Positions 1 to 7,008 are shown, numbered from the stretch's first letter. The stretch is 37,944 bases of DNA from a virus (IMGVR_UViG_3300025717_000003:1-37944), one strand, 5' to 3'. Notes: a model not told the origin generated them from the letters alone. A program made the numbers and translations.

Positions 1-29
1 ATTTACTAGTGTTTTCTCTACCTGTACTT

Positions 30-58
30 AGTATAGCACAAGGTATGGAGTTTGTCAA
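30..58 (-). promoter_or_regulatory. Sigma-70 promoter reading left out of the window
   Basis: On the minus strand TTGACA (58-53), a 17-bp spacer and TATACT (35-30) are followed by AAGTACAGG, the half-palindromic operator-like sequence found at most promoters here, and by a leader with ACTAGTAA. It points to a gene beyond position 1 that is not in the window. Confidence 0.85.
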
Positions 59-84
59 GTGTTATTTAGAAGTAATTATCTATA

Positions 85-477
85 CTAACTCTCATTCCAT
101 ATAATCTCCGTAGCAAGAGCAATAACAGTACCCATAACTATAGACAAAATGATGATAAAAGCGTTTGAGATCTCATATCCCAAACTGGCTATCATTTGCC
201 CTAGTATATGCCCCGGAAGATTAACTAGCCCACTATACAACCCTGTAGCTGTCATTACAACATCAATCATAGATGCTATGATGATTACAGACATAAATAC
301 TACATTGTTATGGGCTTTCTTATTCCTAATGCCCATGTGCTCTAGATATGTAAACGTCAATTGACTGAATACCGCAAGGGCAACAGCCAGGGTATAATCA
401 CTCCCAAACGCTACATAGAACATATAGTTTGCATAAGCTCCCATAATCCACAACCCAACGGCGATAACCTTTAACAT
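85..477 (-). CDS. Small four-helix membrane protein
   Basis: This 130-residue protein is mostly hydrophobic, with four likely membrane segments near residues 3-22, 28-45, 58-80 and 104-124. A short charged cytoplasmic-type loop, GIRNKKAHNN, lies between the second and third. I recognise no family. It starts 12 nt after the stop of the 490-765 gene, behind a good GAGGAG ribosome site, so the two form a transcription unit driven from the leader at 766-842. Phage membrane proteins of this size can be superinfection-exclusion or lysis-related factors, but nothing in the sequence decides between these. Transcription continues toward the left edge and I see no terminator. Confidence 0.7.
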   Translation of the reverse strand: MLKVIAVGLWIMGAYANYMFYVAFGSDYTLAVALAVFSQLTFTYLEHMGIRNKKAHNNVVFMSVIIIASMIDVVMTATGLYSGLVNLPGHILGQMIASLGYEISNAFIIILSIVMGTVIALATEIIWNES

Positions 478-489
478 CTTAATCTCCTC

Positions 490-765
490 TTATTCGGTAT
501 AATCTGCAAACACTGCTATATCTTCTACCTTTAGAATAATTGTATCACCTTCCAGTGTAACTCTATCCTTGTGAACTATACCCGTTCCTACTCCAGGTAT
601 ATCTAGTAGTATCGTAGGGCTATTAACACATACATAATCCACCCTTCCAACCACACTCTTTGTACTACCTTCTTCTGTTTTCTCTTCTGTGTGTTTAATC
701 TTTTTAGATACTATTTCTGCATTATGTACTTCTACTAGTGTACCTCTTTTTACTACGTTCCTCAT
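490..765 (-). CDS. Hypothetical small soluble protein
   Basis: This 91-residue protein has no recognisable family. It has a basic start (MRNVVKRG), a charged central stretch rich in Lys and Glu, and a C-terminal half of alternating hydrophobic residues that suggests a small beta-barrel. The upstream leader (766-842) is nearly identical to leaders in front of the genes at 13154 and 13436, although the encoded proteins differ. This is the clearest example of an expression leader reused with unrelated coding regions. The ribosome site is AAGAAGG, 7 nt before the ATG. Confidence 0.65.
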   Translation of the reverse strand: MRNVVKRGTLVEVHNAEIVSKKIKHTEEKTEEGSTKSVVGRVDYVCVNSPTILLDIPGVGTGIVHKDRVTLEGDTIILKVEDIAVFADYTE

Positions 766-842
766 CTTGTTACCTTCTTTCTGTTTACTATTAGTAGTAT
801 ATACTAGTTTTTGGAAGAGAAACTAGCAAAACTCTTCTCTCT
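766..842 (-). promoter_or_regulatory. Type II leader: hairpin/operator plus ribosome site (copy 1 of 3)
   Basis: Read on the minus strand this holds GAGTTTTGCTAGTTTCTCTT, a CTAGTTT/AAACTAG inverted repeat, TATACTACTAATAGTA and CAGAAAGAAGG. It matches 13075-13153 and 13365-13435 almost base for base. No TTGACA lies at the correct distance from TATACT, so the promoter may need an activator, or the inverted repeat may be an RNA hairpin. Confidence 0.65.
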
Positions 843-855
843 CTTATTTACCGTT

Positions 856-1233
856 TTACAATCGCTCGGTTACAATCTCAACCGAGCGGACAACCTCGTA
901 GAAACTTTCGTCAGGCTCGAAAATGAACGTTGCACTACCATCCTCACTCACAATACGCTTCATCCCCTGAACCCTTATCAGGGTGCCTCCGTTCTTAGTG
1001 AAATTGGAGAATTTGAGGATACTCTCCAGCAAATTCACAGGCAGAACGGCTTCTACAACCTCTGCCTCCGCAGCGATTGCATCAAAACGTGCAACCGCTT
1101 CCCTGGTGTTGTTTGGCAGAGTTTCGGAGGTCTCTACGATAATGCTGTTGTCTCCGAAAATCCGTCGAAGTTCCGCTACCTGTTCTTCTCCAGCTTCATG
1201 GCGCGTCAGTCTCAATATCCTTATCTCTTTCAT
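856..1233 (-). CDS. Hypothetical protein, GC-rich foreign gene
   Basis: This 125-residue protein begins MKEIRILRLTRHEAGEEQVA and has an acidic character overall. The spacing of hydrophobic strands and helices suggests a small alpha/beta fold, but I recognise no family. Its base composition is unlike its neighbours: one sampled 60-base stretch is about 55% G+C, against about 35% for the replication genes. It nevertheless sits behind the standard phage promoter at 1282-1310 with a good AGAAAGAAGGGG ribosome site. I infer a recent acquisition placed in a phage expression cassette directly behind element A. Confidence 0.7.
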   Translation of the reverse strand: MKEIRILRLTRHEAGEEQVAELRRIFGDNSIIVETSETLPNNTREAVARFDAIAAEAEVVEAVLPVNLLESILKFSNFTKNGGTLIRVQGMKRIVSEDGSATFIFEPDESFYEVVRSVEIVTERL

Positions 1234-1281
1234 ATTCTTACCCCTTCTTTCTGGTTACTAGTGTTTTTCCTATCTGTATAC

Positions 1282-1310
1282 AGTATACCATACCTTTTCC
1301 TACTTGTCAA
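1282..1310 (-). promoter_or_regulatory. Sigma-70 promoter with CTGTATACAG operator
   Basis: Minus strand: TTGACA (1310-1305), 17 bp, TATACT (1287-1282), then GTATACAGATAGG. The -10 box runs into the palindrome CTGTATACAG. The leader CACTAGTAACCAGAAAGAAG is shared with the gene at 12850. It drives the 856-1233 gene. Confidence 0.9.
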
Positions 1311-1347
1311 CCCCTATTCTCAAGGAATTTTAAAGTATTTATCTTTC

Positions 1348-1587
1348 ATATCGAGAGGCATATTCGCACTTTTATTACATATATCACGGTGCATTCTAAT
1401 CACATATTTTGCAACACAATTGTACTGATTTTCAACTAAGGAATTTTCCATATCTAGATACCTGAAGGCATATTTTAGCCCTAAATTTTTAGTCTATTTA
1501 TCCCATTACAAAGCCTAAAAGCCCAATTTAGACACAGTAAATAAAATAATATACGTTTTAAGTGATTGCAAAGGGATAAATAGACTA
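1348..1587 (-). ncRNA. Structured intergenic element, copy A
   Basis: This is the minus-strand copy of a three-copy element. Its 5' arm (1587-1562) and 3' arm (1515-1490) form a stem of about 22 bp: 15 perfect pairs beginning TAGTCTATTTATCCC, then a mismatch and a G-U. After the stem comes the conserved block from CAGGTATCTAGATATGG (1464-1448) to the GCCTCTCGATAT end near 1348. The whole 1234-1618 gap is filled by this element plus promoter and leader. It lies after the stop of the 1619-2104 gene and before the promoter of the 856-1233 gene. Whether it acts as RNA or DNA is unknown; the paired changes between copies favour a folded strand. Confidence 0.7.
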
Positions 1588-1618
1588 TATAGAAAAATGC
1601 TCTAGAAAATTCTGTGGT

Positions 1619-2104
1619 TTAGATAATATCGTATTCTTCTGACGTTCCTTCTATTAGTAGTCTATTAAGAAAGTTTGTACTATTACTATCTAGTTTTGGG
1701 AGTCTATCTCCCTGTGCGCAAGAGATAATAGTAGTTGAACGTATATTTGCAAGCTTAATCTGGTATTGTTGCTCCTGGGAATAATAACCCCATTTGTAAA
1801 ACCTTATAGCAATACCGATAGCAATACCCATAGAAGCAATAATGCTAGATAGCAACAGAAATAGAACAGTATACCTCTTTGCAATAAGTACGATGGGCAT
1901 ATGCTCTTCTTGCCAGTGTATAGCTTCATTCTCTTCTAAATTAAGCATCGTACTCTCGTGCTGTACCCTACGCTCTCGAGTACTTTCTAATTCTGGTTTT
2001 ACTACACCATATACCGCTACAATAGCAATAATAGCTATTCCTAATAGAGCAAGAGCTAGTTTTCCCACTTTATCTCCCTTAGAGGTATTGTTGCCCCATA
2101 CCAT
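1619..2104 (-). CDS. Two-helix membrane protein
   Basis: This 161-residue protein has two membrane segments near residues 14-35 and 78-101. They are separated by a charged loop rich in Glu and Arg, and a soluble tail of about 60 residues follows. I chose the ATG at 2104 because it overlaps the stop of the upstream small gene as TAATG, the usual sign of coupled translation. A TTG start at 2119 would add five residues inside the previous gene. No family is recognised. The two-helix layout with a polar tail is compatible with a lysis or envelope protein, but that is only a guess. Confidence 0.65.
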   Translation of the reverse strand: MVWGNNTSKGDKVGKLALALLGIAIIAIVAVYGVVKPELESTRERRVQHESTMLNLEENEAIHWQEEHMPIVLIAKRYTVLFLLLSSIIASMGIAIGIAIRFYKWGYYSQEQQYQIKLANIRSTTIISCAQGDRLPKLDSNSTNFLNRLLIEGTSEEYDII

Positions 2105-2268
2105 TACAATATGGGGCAATATACTTCCATTACAATCTTTCCATATTCACGCTTTATCTCGTAGGCAACATATTCTTTGTAGCTGGTTTTGATGATTGCA
2201 AACTCTATAGTGTCGAAAACATAGATTGTACGTGGTGTAACTTCCATACCCTGTTCTACCGTAAGCAT
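2104..2268 (-). CDS. Small hypothetical protein (54 aa)
   Basis: A short reading frame of 54 residues starts MLTVEQGMEVTPRTIYVFDT and ends VYCPIL. It is supported by position: it lies 41 nt behind a strong promoter (2309-2337), has AAGGAG 6 nt before its ATG, and its TAA overlaps the next ATG (TAATG). Its many alternating Ile, Val and Tyr residues suggest a small beta-rich protein. Function is unknown. Confidence 0.65.
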   Translation of the reverse strand: MLTVEQGMEVTPRTIYVFDTIEFAIIKTSYKEYVAYEIKREYGKIVMEVYCPIL

Positions 2269-2308
2269 TGTGTACTCCTTAAGTAATCAATTCCTTAACT
2301 CTGTACGT

Positions 2309-2337
2309 AGTATAGCACAAGGTATGGAGTTTGTCAA
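2309..2337 (-). promoter_or_regulatory. Sigma-70 promoter
   Basis: Minus strand: TTGACA (2337-2332), 17 bp, TATACT (2314-2309), then ACGTACAGAG. The spacer matches that of the promoter at 30-58 exactly, including CTCCATACCTTGTGC, so these two are recent duplicates. It drives the 2104-2268 and 1619-2104 pair. Confidence 0.88.
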
Positions 2338-2391
2338 GTCCCAATTTAAGGGTGTAGTACCAGTTGCAAAGCAACATCCTAGATACTATGG

Positions 2392-3798
2392 TTATTGCTC
2401 TTTAAGTATGCGATGTACTTGCATACGGCTAATACCATACTTCTTTGCTATGTTCGATTTAGGCATACCATCAGCAGCATCCTCAATCAATTTGTTTCGA
2501 GTATATTCTGTTAGTTTGCACCTATTATGTCGTTTATATTCTTTCTCTAGTGGCTGATTAAGCATTTTCTTCAGAAGATTACGCATACGACTACTAGGCA
2601 AGTATAACCGTATCTGTTTCCCATTTCGTATCGCACTTATGAATATGAATTGCATAAGTTCATTGATAGCATATGTGGTGTTGTGCTTCTGTGTTGTTTC
2701 TATTCCTCTATTTACTTTTAAATGCCCTATGATGTTAGGATTAAGATATTTATCATAGAGGTATACAATGTCTGTCTTATGAGCATAGTCATTTGTTGCT
2801 TTAGTCTTTGATGGCAACCATACTTTGTATAAGGGATCTTTCCCCTCGTCTGTTTGTTCCTCTTTATATTCATAATGAATAATTTGAGGAGCAAAGTCTT
2901 TTGGACACGTATACAACACATCTTCCATTTCTACATTATGCAACAGGTTTTTGAGAATAGTCTTTAAATCTTTCATCCTATTAGCTTTGCAATAGGATAA
3001 TACTGTATCCCAATAACTAAATGAGAATTGATACCCCTTCTCTTCTATAGAACTTGTATCCATTAGCGTTATACAAGTATTCATATGGTGCAATACTTCG
3101 TCATTAGTATACCTTAGTTCCGCTTTAATGTATTGTATCTCATACCCATACATCTTTAAGAATGTTTCGAGAATTGTATTTTCAAAGTTGTGTGTTAGGA
3201 TGAATACTTTATCAAACTTATCTAATGCATCTATCTGTAATTCCCATATTGCATTGTTGTTGTAGATATAGATGTTTTGGTGTTCTCTTTCAAGCAAAGT
3301 ATACATCTTATAGGTATCTGAAGTAGTATCTAAACTGCTATAATGTACTTTGTTCGTCCAATACACTCTACCATTACTGTCTTTAGCAATGGTATCTGCC
3401 TCTAACATTTGCTTTATCTCATAATATGGTATAGAGATATGCTCTAAAGGTTCTATTGCCTCGTCTATAACGAGGTACGATTTACCCATAATGCTTTCTG
3501 GTAGTTCCTTTAATCGTTTGTACAACTGATGTGTTGTAGCAATACTATATCCCATACCATAATGATGCAATGCCCATTCTGTCTTATTACGATATTTGTC
3601 TAAATGTTTATCATTCGGTGGATGTATGAAAGTAGTATGCCTAACTCCATTAGCAATACGCTCTGCCTCACTTAATAATGGTGTGATGTATAGCCATTGT
3701 GTGTTGCTAACATCACTTTCTCGTATGATGTCCATAATGTGTGTACTCTTTCCTGTTCCTGGTAAATAGTCATATACGTAAATTGTTGGTTTTCTCAT
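2392..3798 (-). CDS. P-loop ATPase / helicase-like protein with C-terminal HTH
   Basis: This 468-residue protein has a Walker A motif at residues 12-19 (LPGTGKST) and a Walker B/DEAx motif at 110-114 (VIDEA). Between them is an ITPLLSEAERI stretch like motif Ia of superfamily 2 helicases. The C-terminal 35 residues form a resolvase/Hin-type helix-turn-helix (SNIAKKYGISRMQVHRIL). The combination suggests an ATPase that docks on a defined DNA site, perhaps a replication initiator or origin remodeller. Position supports this: it is transcribed away from the repeat-rich region at 3877-4282, opposite a UvrD-like helicase. The ATPase and HTH are seen in the sequence; the initiator role is inference. 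Confidence 0.72.
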   Translation of the reverse strand: MRKPTIYVYDYLPGTGKSTHIMDIIRESDVSNTQWLYITPLLSEAERIANGVRHTTFIHPPNDKHLDKYRNKTEWALHHYGMGYSIATTHQLYKRLKELPESIMGKSYLVIDEAIEPLEHISIPYYEIKQMLEADTIAKDSNGRVYWTNKVHYSSLDTTSDTYKMYTLLEREHQNIYIYNNNAIWELQIDALDKFDKVFILTHNFENTILETFLKMYGYEIQYIKAELRYTNDEVLHHMNTCITLMDTSSIEEKGYQFSFSYWDTVLSYCKANRMKDLKTILKNLLHNVEMEDVLYTCPKDFAPQIIHYEYKEEQTDEGKDPLYKVWLPSKTKATNDYAHKTDIVYLYDKYLNPNIIGHLKVNRGIETTQKHNTTYAINELMQFIFISAIRNGKQIRLYLPSSRMRNLLKKMLNQPLEKEYKRHNRCKLTEYTRNKLIEDAADGMPKSNIAKKYGISRMQVHRILKEQ

Positions 3799-3846
3799 AT
3801 AATTAACCTTCCTTGCTTATACTATGTGTGATTACTCACTATGGAT

Positions 3847-3876
3847 AGTATACCATATGTATTGGTACTTTGTCAA
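3847..3876 (-). promoter_or_regulatory. Promoter of the leftward ATPase gene
   Basis: Minus strand: TTGACA (3876-3871), 18 bp, TATACT (3852-3847). The sequence CATGTATTGGTACTTTG within it recurs near 4038-4052 without a complete -35 box, so part of the promoter was copied into the repeat region. Confidence 0.75.
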
Positions 3877-3884
3877 GGAATAAT

Positions 3885-3919
3885 CTATACCCATTAGATA
3901 TGTATCTAATTCCTTATAC
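3885..3919. repeat. 35-bp direct repeat R1, copy 1
   Basis: This copy begins CTATACCCATTAGATATG and is identical to 4124-4158. It contains the near-perfect palindrome TTAGATATGTATCTAA (3894-3909), a plausible dimer binding site. Confidence 0.85.
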
Positions 3920-3921
3920 TT

Positions 3922-3939
3922 TATACTGTATACAGTATA
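3922..3939. promoter_or_regulatory. 18-bp perfect palindrome, operator-like
   Basis: TATACTGTATACAGTATA is its own reverse complement. Its core ACTGTATACAG is the sequence that follows the -10 box at promoters 1282, 7338 and 18609, but here no -35 box is present. It is therefore a promoter-less site, as with the stoperators known from some phages. Confidence 0.7.
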
Positions 3940-3965
3940 CCTATTGTTGCAAGATACATAATACA
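3931..3965. repeat. 35-bp direct repeat R2, copy 1
   Basis: It begins TACAGTATACCTATTG and contains TTGCAAGATACATAATACA. It is identical to 3995-4029, 64 bp further on, and overlaps the right half of the palindrome at 3922-3939. Confidence 0.85.
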
Positions 3966-3970
3966 CATTA

Positions 3971-3991
3971 AGCCGCCCTTACGGGGCGGCT
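3971..3991. other. GC-rich hairpin between R2 copies
   Basis: AGCCGCCC and GGGCGGCT form an 8-bp stem around a short loop. It is the only strongly GC-rich stretch in the region. No T-run follows on the plus strand (TACATAC) and only a weak one on the minus strand (AATGTG), so it is not a typical terminator. A replication or primosome hairpin is possible. Confidence 0.55.
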
Positions 3992-3994
3992 ACA

Positions 3995-4029
3995 TACAGT
4001 ATACCTATTGTTGCAAGATACATAATACA
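3995..4029. repeat. 35-bp direct repeat R2, copy 2
   Basis: Identical to 3931-3965. The GC-rich hairpin lies between the two copies. Confidence 0.85.
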
Positions 4030-4123
4030 ATACCCCATGTATTGGTACTTTGCAAGTCATATTATGTTAATATTGTGTTAGAGTGTGTATGTGTAACGTT
4101 GCCTTATACTTTATACAGTATAC

Positions 4124-4158
4124 CTATACCCATTAGATATGTATCTAATTCCTTATAC
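4124..4158. repeat. 35-bp direct repeat R1, copy 2
   Basis: Identical to 3885-3919, again with the TTAGATATGTATCTAA palindrome (4133-4148). TATACAGTATACC precedes it. Confidence 0.85.
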
Positions 4159-4282
4159 CTACTACAGTATACTGTATACTTATAGATCTATACATATATA
4201 ACCGTGAACTAGGATGTTGCTTTGCAATCAGTTAAAACACTCCTCTTTATAAGTGAGATATGTTCCACTTTACCATACCCCA

Positions 4283-4311
4283 TTGACATAGGGCAAGAAA
4301 TATGATATAAT
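4283..4311 (+). promoter_or_regulatory. Perfect-consensus sigma-70 promoter
   Basis: TTGACA (4283-4288), 17 bp and TATAAT (4306-4311) match the consensus at all 12 positions. The downstream ACTAAGTAGTAG differs from the operator-like sequence at the other promoters. It drives the UvrD-like helicase gene. Confidence 0.92.
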
Positions 4312-4364
4312 ACTAAGTAGTAGATCATCGAGATACTAAGGGTATATAGTATAGGAGTACACAA

Positions 4365-5816
4365 ATGGAATATTCAGCATACCAAAAAGCAATATTTGAT
4401 TACTTACAACATAACAAAGGGAATCTTATAGTAGAGGCTGTTGCTGGTAGTGGTAAATCATTTACTTTAGAACATAGTATTCGTTATCTATTGCAACATA
4501 GCCCTACTACACGTATCCTTGCTGTAATGTTTAATAAGCATAACCAGACTTCATTGAGCAATAAGTTAGAGCAGTATGGGGATACTGTTGATGTTAAGAC
4601 ATTACACAGTATAGGTTATAATATGTTAATGCAATCATACGGTAGACTTACACTAGATACCAACAAATATTATACCCTTATCGAGAATTTCATAAAGCAA
4701 TATAAGTTACCAGTAACCATCATACCTGAATTACGAAAAGTAATACACTTTGCACAAGTAACAGAATCATATCAATTGAACGAGTATACAATACAAACAC
4801 TTTTAAACACATACAATATACCTATAGAACATTTAAGTAACAAGAAGTTAGTTTCATACTGCAATGCTATTATGAAAGTAGGTTTAAAGCATACACAGCA
4901 AGGATATATTGACTTTAATGATATGATCTTTGCTCCTAATGTATTAGGATTACAGTATACCTACACTCCAGACATAATACTTATAGATGAAGCACAAGAT
5001 TTAAGCAATGCACAATTAGGTATAGCATTACGTATAGGTAGTATGAATAGTAGGTATGTTGCTTTTGGAGATAGTAAGCAAGCTATACAAATGTTTGCTG
5101 GTAGTATGAGTAATTCAATGAAGATAATACAGAGTAAAACTAATGCTCATACATTGCCATTAAGTATATGTTATCGGTGTCCTTCGTCACACCTAGACCT
5201 TGCACGTAAGATAGTACCATACATTGAGAACAAACCAGATTGCATAGAAGGTAGTATAGAATACATCACAAAGAGCAAAGCTATTGATATGTTTGCTGAA
5301 GGTGATTTAATTATATGTAGACATAATGCTCCTATGATACGATTAGCCATACGAGCTATAAAGAACAATGTTGCTGGTGTAAAGGTACGAGGTAGAGATA
5401 TAGGCAAAGACATAATGAAGCATTATAAGGCAATAAAGAAAGAATATGGAAATGTGAATGAGGAAACAATGCAACAGTATAAATCAGATATGATAGCTAA
5501 ATACACAGATAGGGGTCTTTCAGAAAATTCTATTGCTATCTTAAAGGATACCATAGAATGCCTTGCTTCAATACAAGAACATTACGATAATGTTCAGCAA
5601 GGTATAGACACACTCTTTGCTGATACAGGTACAGGCATAATCTTTTCCTCAGTACATCGAGCAAAGGGAAATGAAGCTGAAAGAGTATTCATACTAGAGC
5701 CAGAGTTATTAGATAAGGATTATGCGGATAGTAACTGTGAGCAAGTACAACAGCGCAAGAATGTGAAGTATGTTGCTCTTACACGAAGTAAGGGCACCTT
5801 GGTATTTGTACAGTAA
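4365..5816 (+). CDS. UvrD/PcrA-like superfamily 1 DNA helicase
   Basis: This 483-residue ATP-dependent helicase shows the SF1 motifs in order: Walker A AVAGSGKS (residues 25-32), LHSIGYNML as motif Ic, the DEAQD box (208-212), FGDSKQAI as motif III, YRCP as motif IV, a SSVHRAKGNEAERVFIL stretch as motif V and VALTRSKGTLVFV as motif VI. At 483 residues it is shorter than cellular UvrD (about 720), as phage versions often are. It probably unwinds DNA during replication or repair. Its promoter matches consensus perfectly, so strong early expression is likely. No gene overlaps it, and element B begins 42 nt after its stop. Confidence 0.92.
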   Translation: MEYSAYQKAIFDYLQHNKGNLIVEAVAGSGKSFTLEHSIRYLLQHSPTTRILAVMFNKHNQTSLSNKLEQYGDTVDVKTLHSIGYNMLMQSYGRLTLDTNKYYTLIENFIKQYKLPVTIIPELRKVIHFAQVTESYQLNEYTIQTLLNTYNIPIEHLSNKKLVSYCNAIMKVGLKHTQQGYIDFNDMIFAPNVLGLQYTYTPDIILIDEAQDLSNAQLGIALRIGSMNSRYVAFGDSKQAIQMFAGSMSNSMKIIQSKTNAHTLPLSICYRCPSSHLDLARKIVPYIENKPDCIEGSIEYITKSKAIDMFAEGDLIICRHNAPMIRLAIRAIKNNVAGVKVRGRDIGKDIMKHYKAIKKEYGNVNEETMQQYKSDMIAKYTDRGLSENSIAILKDTIECLASIQEHYDNVQQGIDTLFADTGTGIIFSSVHRAKGNEAERVFILEPELLDKDYADSNCEQVQQRKNVKYVALTRSKGTLVFVQ

Positions 5817-5828
5817 ATTCTTTTCCAT

Positions 5829-5857
5829 TTGAAAAGAGACGTAATTTTTAGTATACT
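5829..5857 (+). promoter_or_regulatory. Putative promoter directly before element B
   Basis: TTGAAA (5829-5834), 17 bp and TATACT (5852-5857) would start transcription about 7 nt later, at the base of the closing stem of element B (5859). Copies A and C lack an equally good match, so this site is only suggestive of separate RNA synthesis. Confidence 0.5.
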
Positions 5858-5858
5858 C

Positions 5859-6080
5859 AATATTCCCCATTGCAATCACTTAAATCAATCAATCTGATAA
5901 ATACCTGATAAAATGTGGTTTAAGGCTTTGCAATGGGGAATATTAAAATCAAATAAGAGGGTACAGGTATCTAGATATGGAAAAATCATATGTTTAAAAT
6001 CAGTACAATTGTGTTGCAAAATATATGATTACAATGCACCGTGATATATGACAAATTATTGCGAATATGCCTCTCGATAT
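5859..6080 (+). ncRNA. Structured intergenic element, copy B
   Basis: A perfect 17-bp closing stem, AATATTCCCCATTGCAA (5859-5875) with its complement at 5928-5944, encloses a loop with TGATAAATACC and TGATAAAATGT, both also in copy C. An inner CTTAAA/TTTAAG pairing is visible. The conserved block runs from CAGGTATCTAGATATGG (5964) to GCGAATATGCCTCTCGATAT (6061-6080). Compared with copy C, the stem keeps its pairing although both arms changed sequence at the same positions. The 5817-6205 gap holds no gene; it consists of the promoter at 5829, this element, and the promoter and leader of the glycosylase gene. Confidence 0.72.
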
Positions 6081-6113
6081 ATACCACATAGCTATAGATA
6101 CCATAATGTAGAG

Positions 6114-6129
6114 AGTACTAAAGTACTAT
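6114..6129 (+). promoter_or_regulatory. AGTACTAAAGTACTAT motif, possible operator
   Basis: Two AGTACT palindromes are separated by AA. The same 16 bp occur on the minus strand at 36531-36516, just upstream of the UDP-galactopyranose mutase gene. Both lie upstream of a start codon, so a shared regulator is possible. Confidence 0.4.
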
Positions 6130-6138
6130 GGCGAAATT

Positions 6139-6167
6139 TAGACACTTGTTGCCAGATATGGTATACT
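6139..6167 (+). promoter_or_regulatory. Putative promoter of the glycosylase gene
   Basis: TAGACA (6139-6144), 17 bp and TATACT (6162-6167) are followed by AAGTAATAC, close to the AAGTACAG seen at other promoters. The -35 differs from consensus at one position. Confidence 0.7.
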
Positions 6168-6205
6168 AAGTAATACATAAGATATACTGAAAGAAGGGCA
6201 TAGAT

Positions 6206-6616
6206 ATGAGGTTATGGAGTATACACCCTAAATATTTAGACAGCAAAGGTATTGTTGCATTATGGAGAGAAGGATTACTAGCTCATAATGTTCTTGCTGG
6301 TAAAACACGTGGTTATACTAAACATCCACAGTTACATAGATTTAAAAGTGTTGCTCATATAGATATGTATCTATCAGCTGTGTATGATGAAAGTATAGCA
6401 CGAGGGTATAGGTTTAATAAGTCTAAGATAGTATATTATGACTACATACCGATACTGTTGCCTATTAGCAATAAGCAGTTAGAATATGAAGCAAAACATC
6501 TAAGGATGAAACTAGAACAACGTAATCAATCCCTTGTTGCTCTAGTAGGAACTACTCCACACCCAATGTTTTATAGTGTTGCAAGTAACCGTATTGAACC
6601 CTGGGAGATTTTATAA
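6206..6616 (+). CDS. Pyrimidine dimer DNA glycosylase (Pyr_excise family)
   Basis: This 136-residue protein carries the N-terminal signature of the Pyr_excise family: MRLWSIHPKYLD, then ALWREGLLAHNVLAGKTRGY and HPQLHRF. The family includes phage T4 endonuclease V, which cuts the glycosyl bond at UV-induced pyrimidine dimers and nicks the abasic site; annotated relatives usually have these first 50 residues. A repair role for phage or host DNA is therefore expected. It is a single gene with its own promoter and AGAAAGAAGGG ribosome site, framed by elements B and C. The assignment rests on recognising the family pattern; I did not map catalytic residues. Confidence 0.8.
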   Translation: MRLWSIHPKYLDSKGIVALWREGLLAHNVLAGKTRGYTKHPQLHRFKSVAHIDMYLSAVYDESIARGYRFNKSKIVYYDYIPILLPISNKQLEYEAKHLRMKLEQRNQSLVALVGTTPHPMFYSVASNRIEPWEIL

Positions 6617-6652
6617 ATTTATATCTCGAGTACTGTTTACTCTCTCTTACTT

Positions 6653-6865
6653 TATCCCTTTGTAAAGCCTTAAATATTTAACCACGTGATAAATACCCTA
6701 TTGATAAAATGTAGTATTTGGCTTTACAAAGGGATATTTTAATTATAGTTTAGGGTGTACAGGTATCTAGATATGGAAAATTCCTTAGTTGAAAATCAGT
6801 ACAATTGTGTTGCAAAATATGTGATTACAATGCACCGTGATATATGACAAATATATGCGAATATG
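6653..6865 (+). ncRNA. Structured intergenic element, copy C
   Basis: A perfect 17-bp stem, TATCCCTTTGTAAAGCC (6653-6669) with GGCTTTACAAAGGGATA (6721-6737), encloses a 51-nt loop containing TGATAAATACC and TGATAAAATGT as in copy B. The conserved block begins at CAGGTATCTAGATATGG (6761) and ends near GCGAATATG (6857-6865). Through that block it is nearly identical to copy A, including the AAAATTCCTTAGTTGAAAAT stretch. The gap 6617-7008 contains no gene, only this element, a GAAAGATAAATACT border also seen beside copy A and at 12743, and the next promoter. Confidence 0.72.
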
Positions 6866-6931
6866 TAACTAGACATAACAAACTATAGAGAAACGAAAGA
6901 TAAATACTTTAAAATTCGTAGGAAATAGGGG

Positions 6932-6960
6932 TTGACAAGTAGGGAAAGGTATGCTATACT
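6932..6960 (+). promoter_or_regulatory. Sigma-70 promoter
   Basis: TTGACA (6932-6937), 17 bp, TATACT (6955-6960), then GAGTACAGATAGG. The flanking ATAGGGGTTGACAAGTAGG is shared with the promoter behind copy A (1282-1310), so element and promoter were copied together. Confidence 0.9.
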
Positions 6961-7008
6961 GAGTACAGATAGGAAAAGAACAGTATATAGAAAGAAGGGA
7001 ATAAGAGA

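Larger units (their letters stand above)
3877..4282. other. Repeat-rich intergenic region, candidate replication origin
   Basis: The 566 bp between divergent helicase-like genes hold no credible open frame. They contain two 35-bp direct repeats (3885-3919 and 4124-4158), another 35-bp pair (3931-3965 and 3995-4029), an 18-bp perfect palindrome (3922-3939), a 12-bp palindrome ACAGTATACTGT (4164-4175) and one GC-rich hairpin (3971-3991). The rest is very AT-rich. Iterated sites, easily melted DNA and flanking helicase genes are typical of phage origins. The palindromes also match the promoter operator, so a control region is an alternative or additional role. Confidence 0.5.

Noticed and set aside
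811-1428. Rightward open frame of 205 codons
   Set aside because: It runs antisense through the GC-rich 856-1233 gene, its promoter and element A. The reverse gene has promoter and ribosome site; this frame has neither.
3971-3991. GC-rich hairpin as rho-independent terminator
   Set aside because: No T-run follows on either strand and no gene ends nearby.
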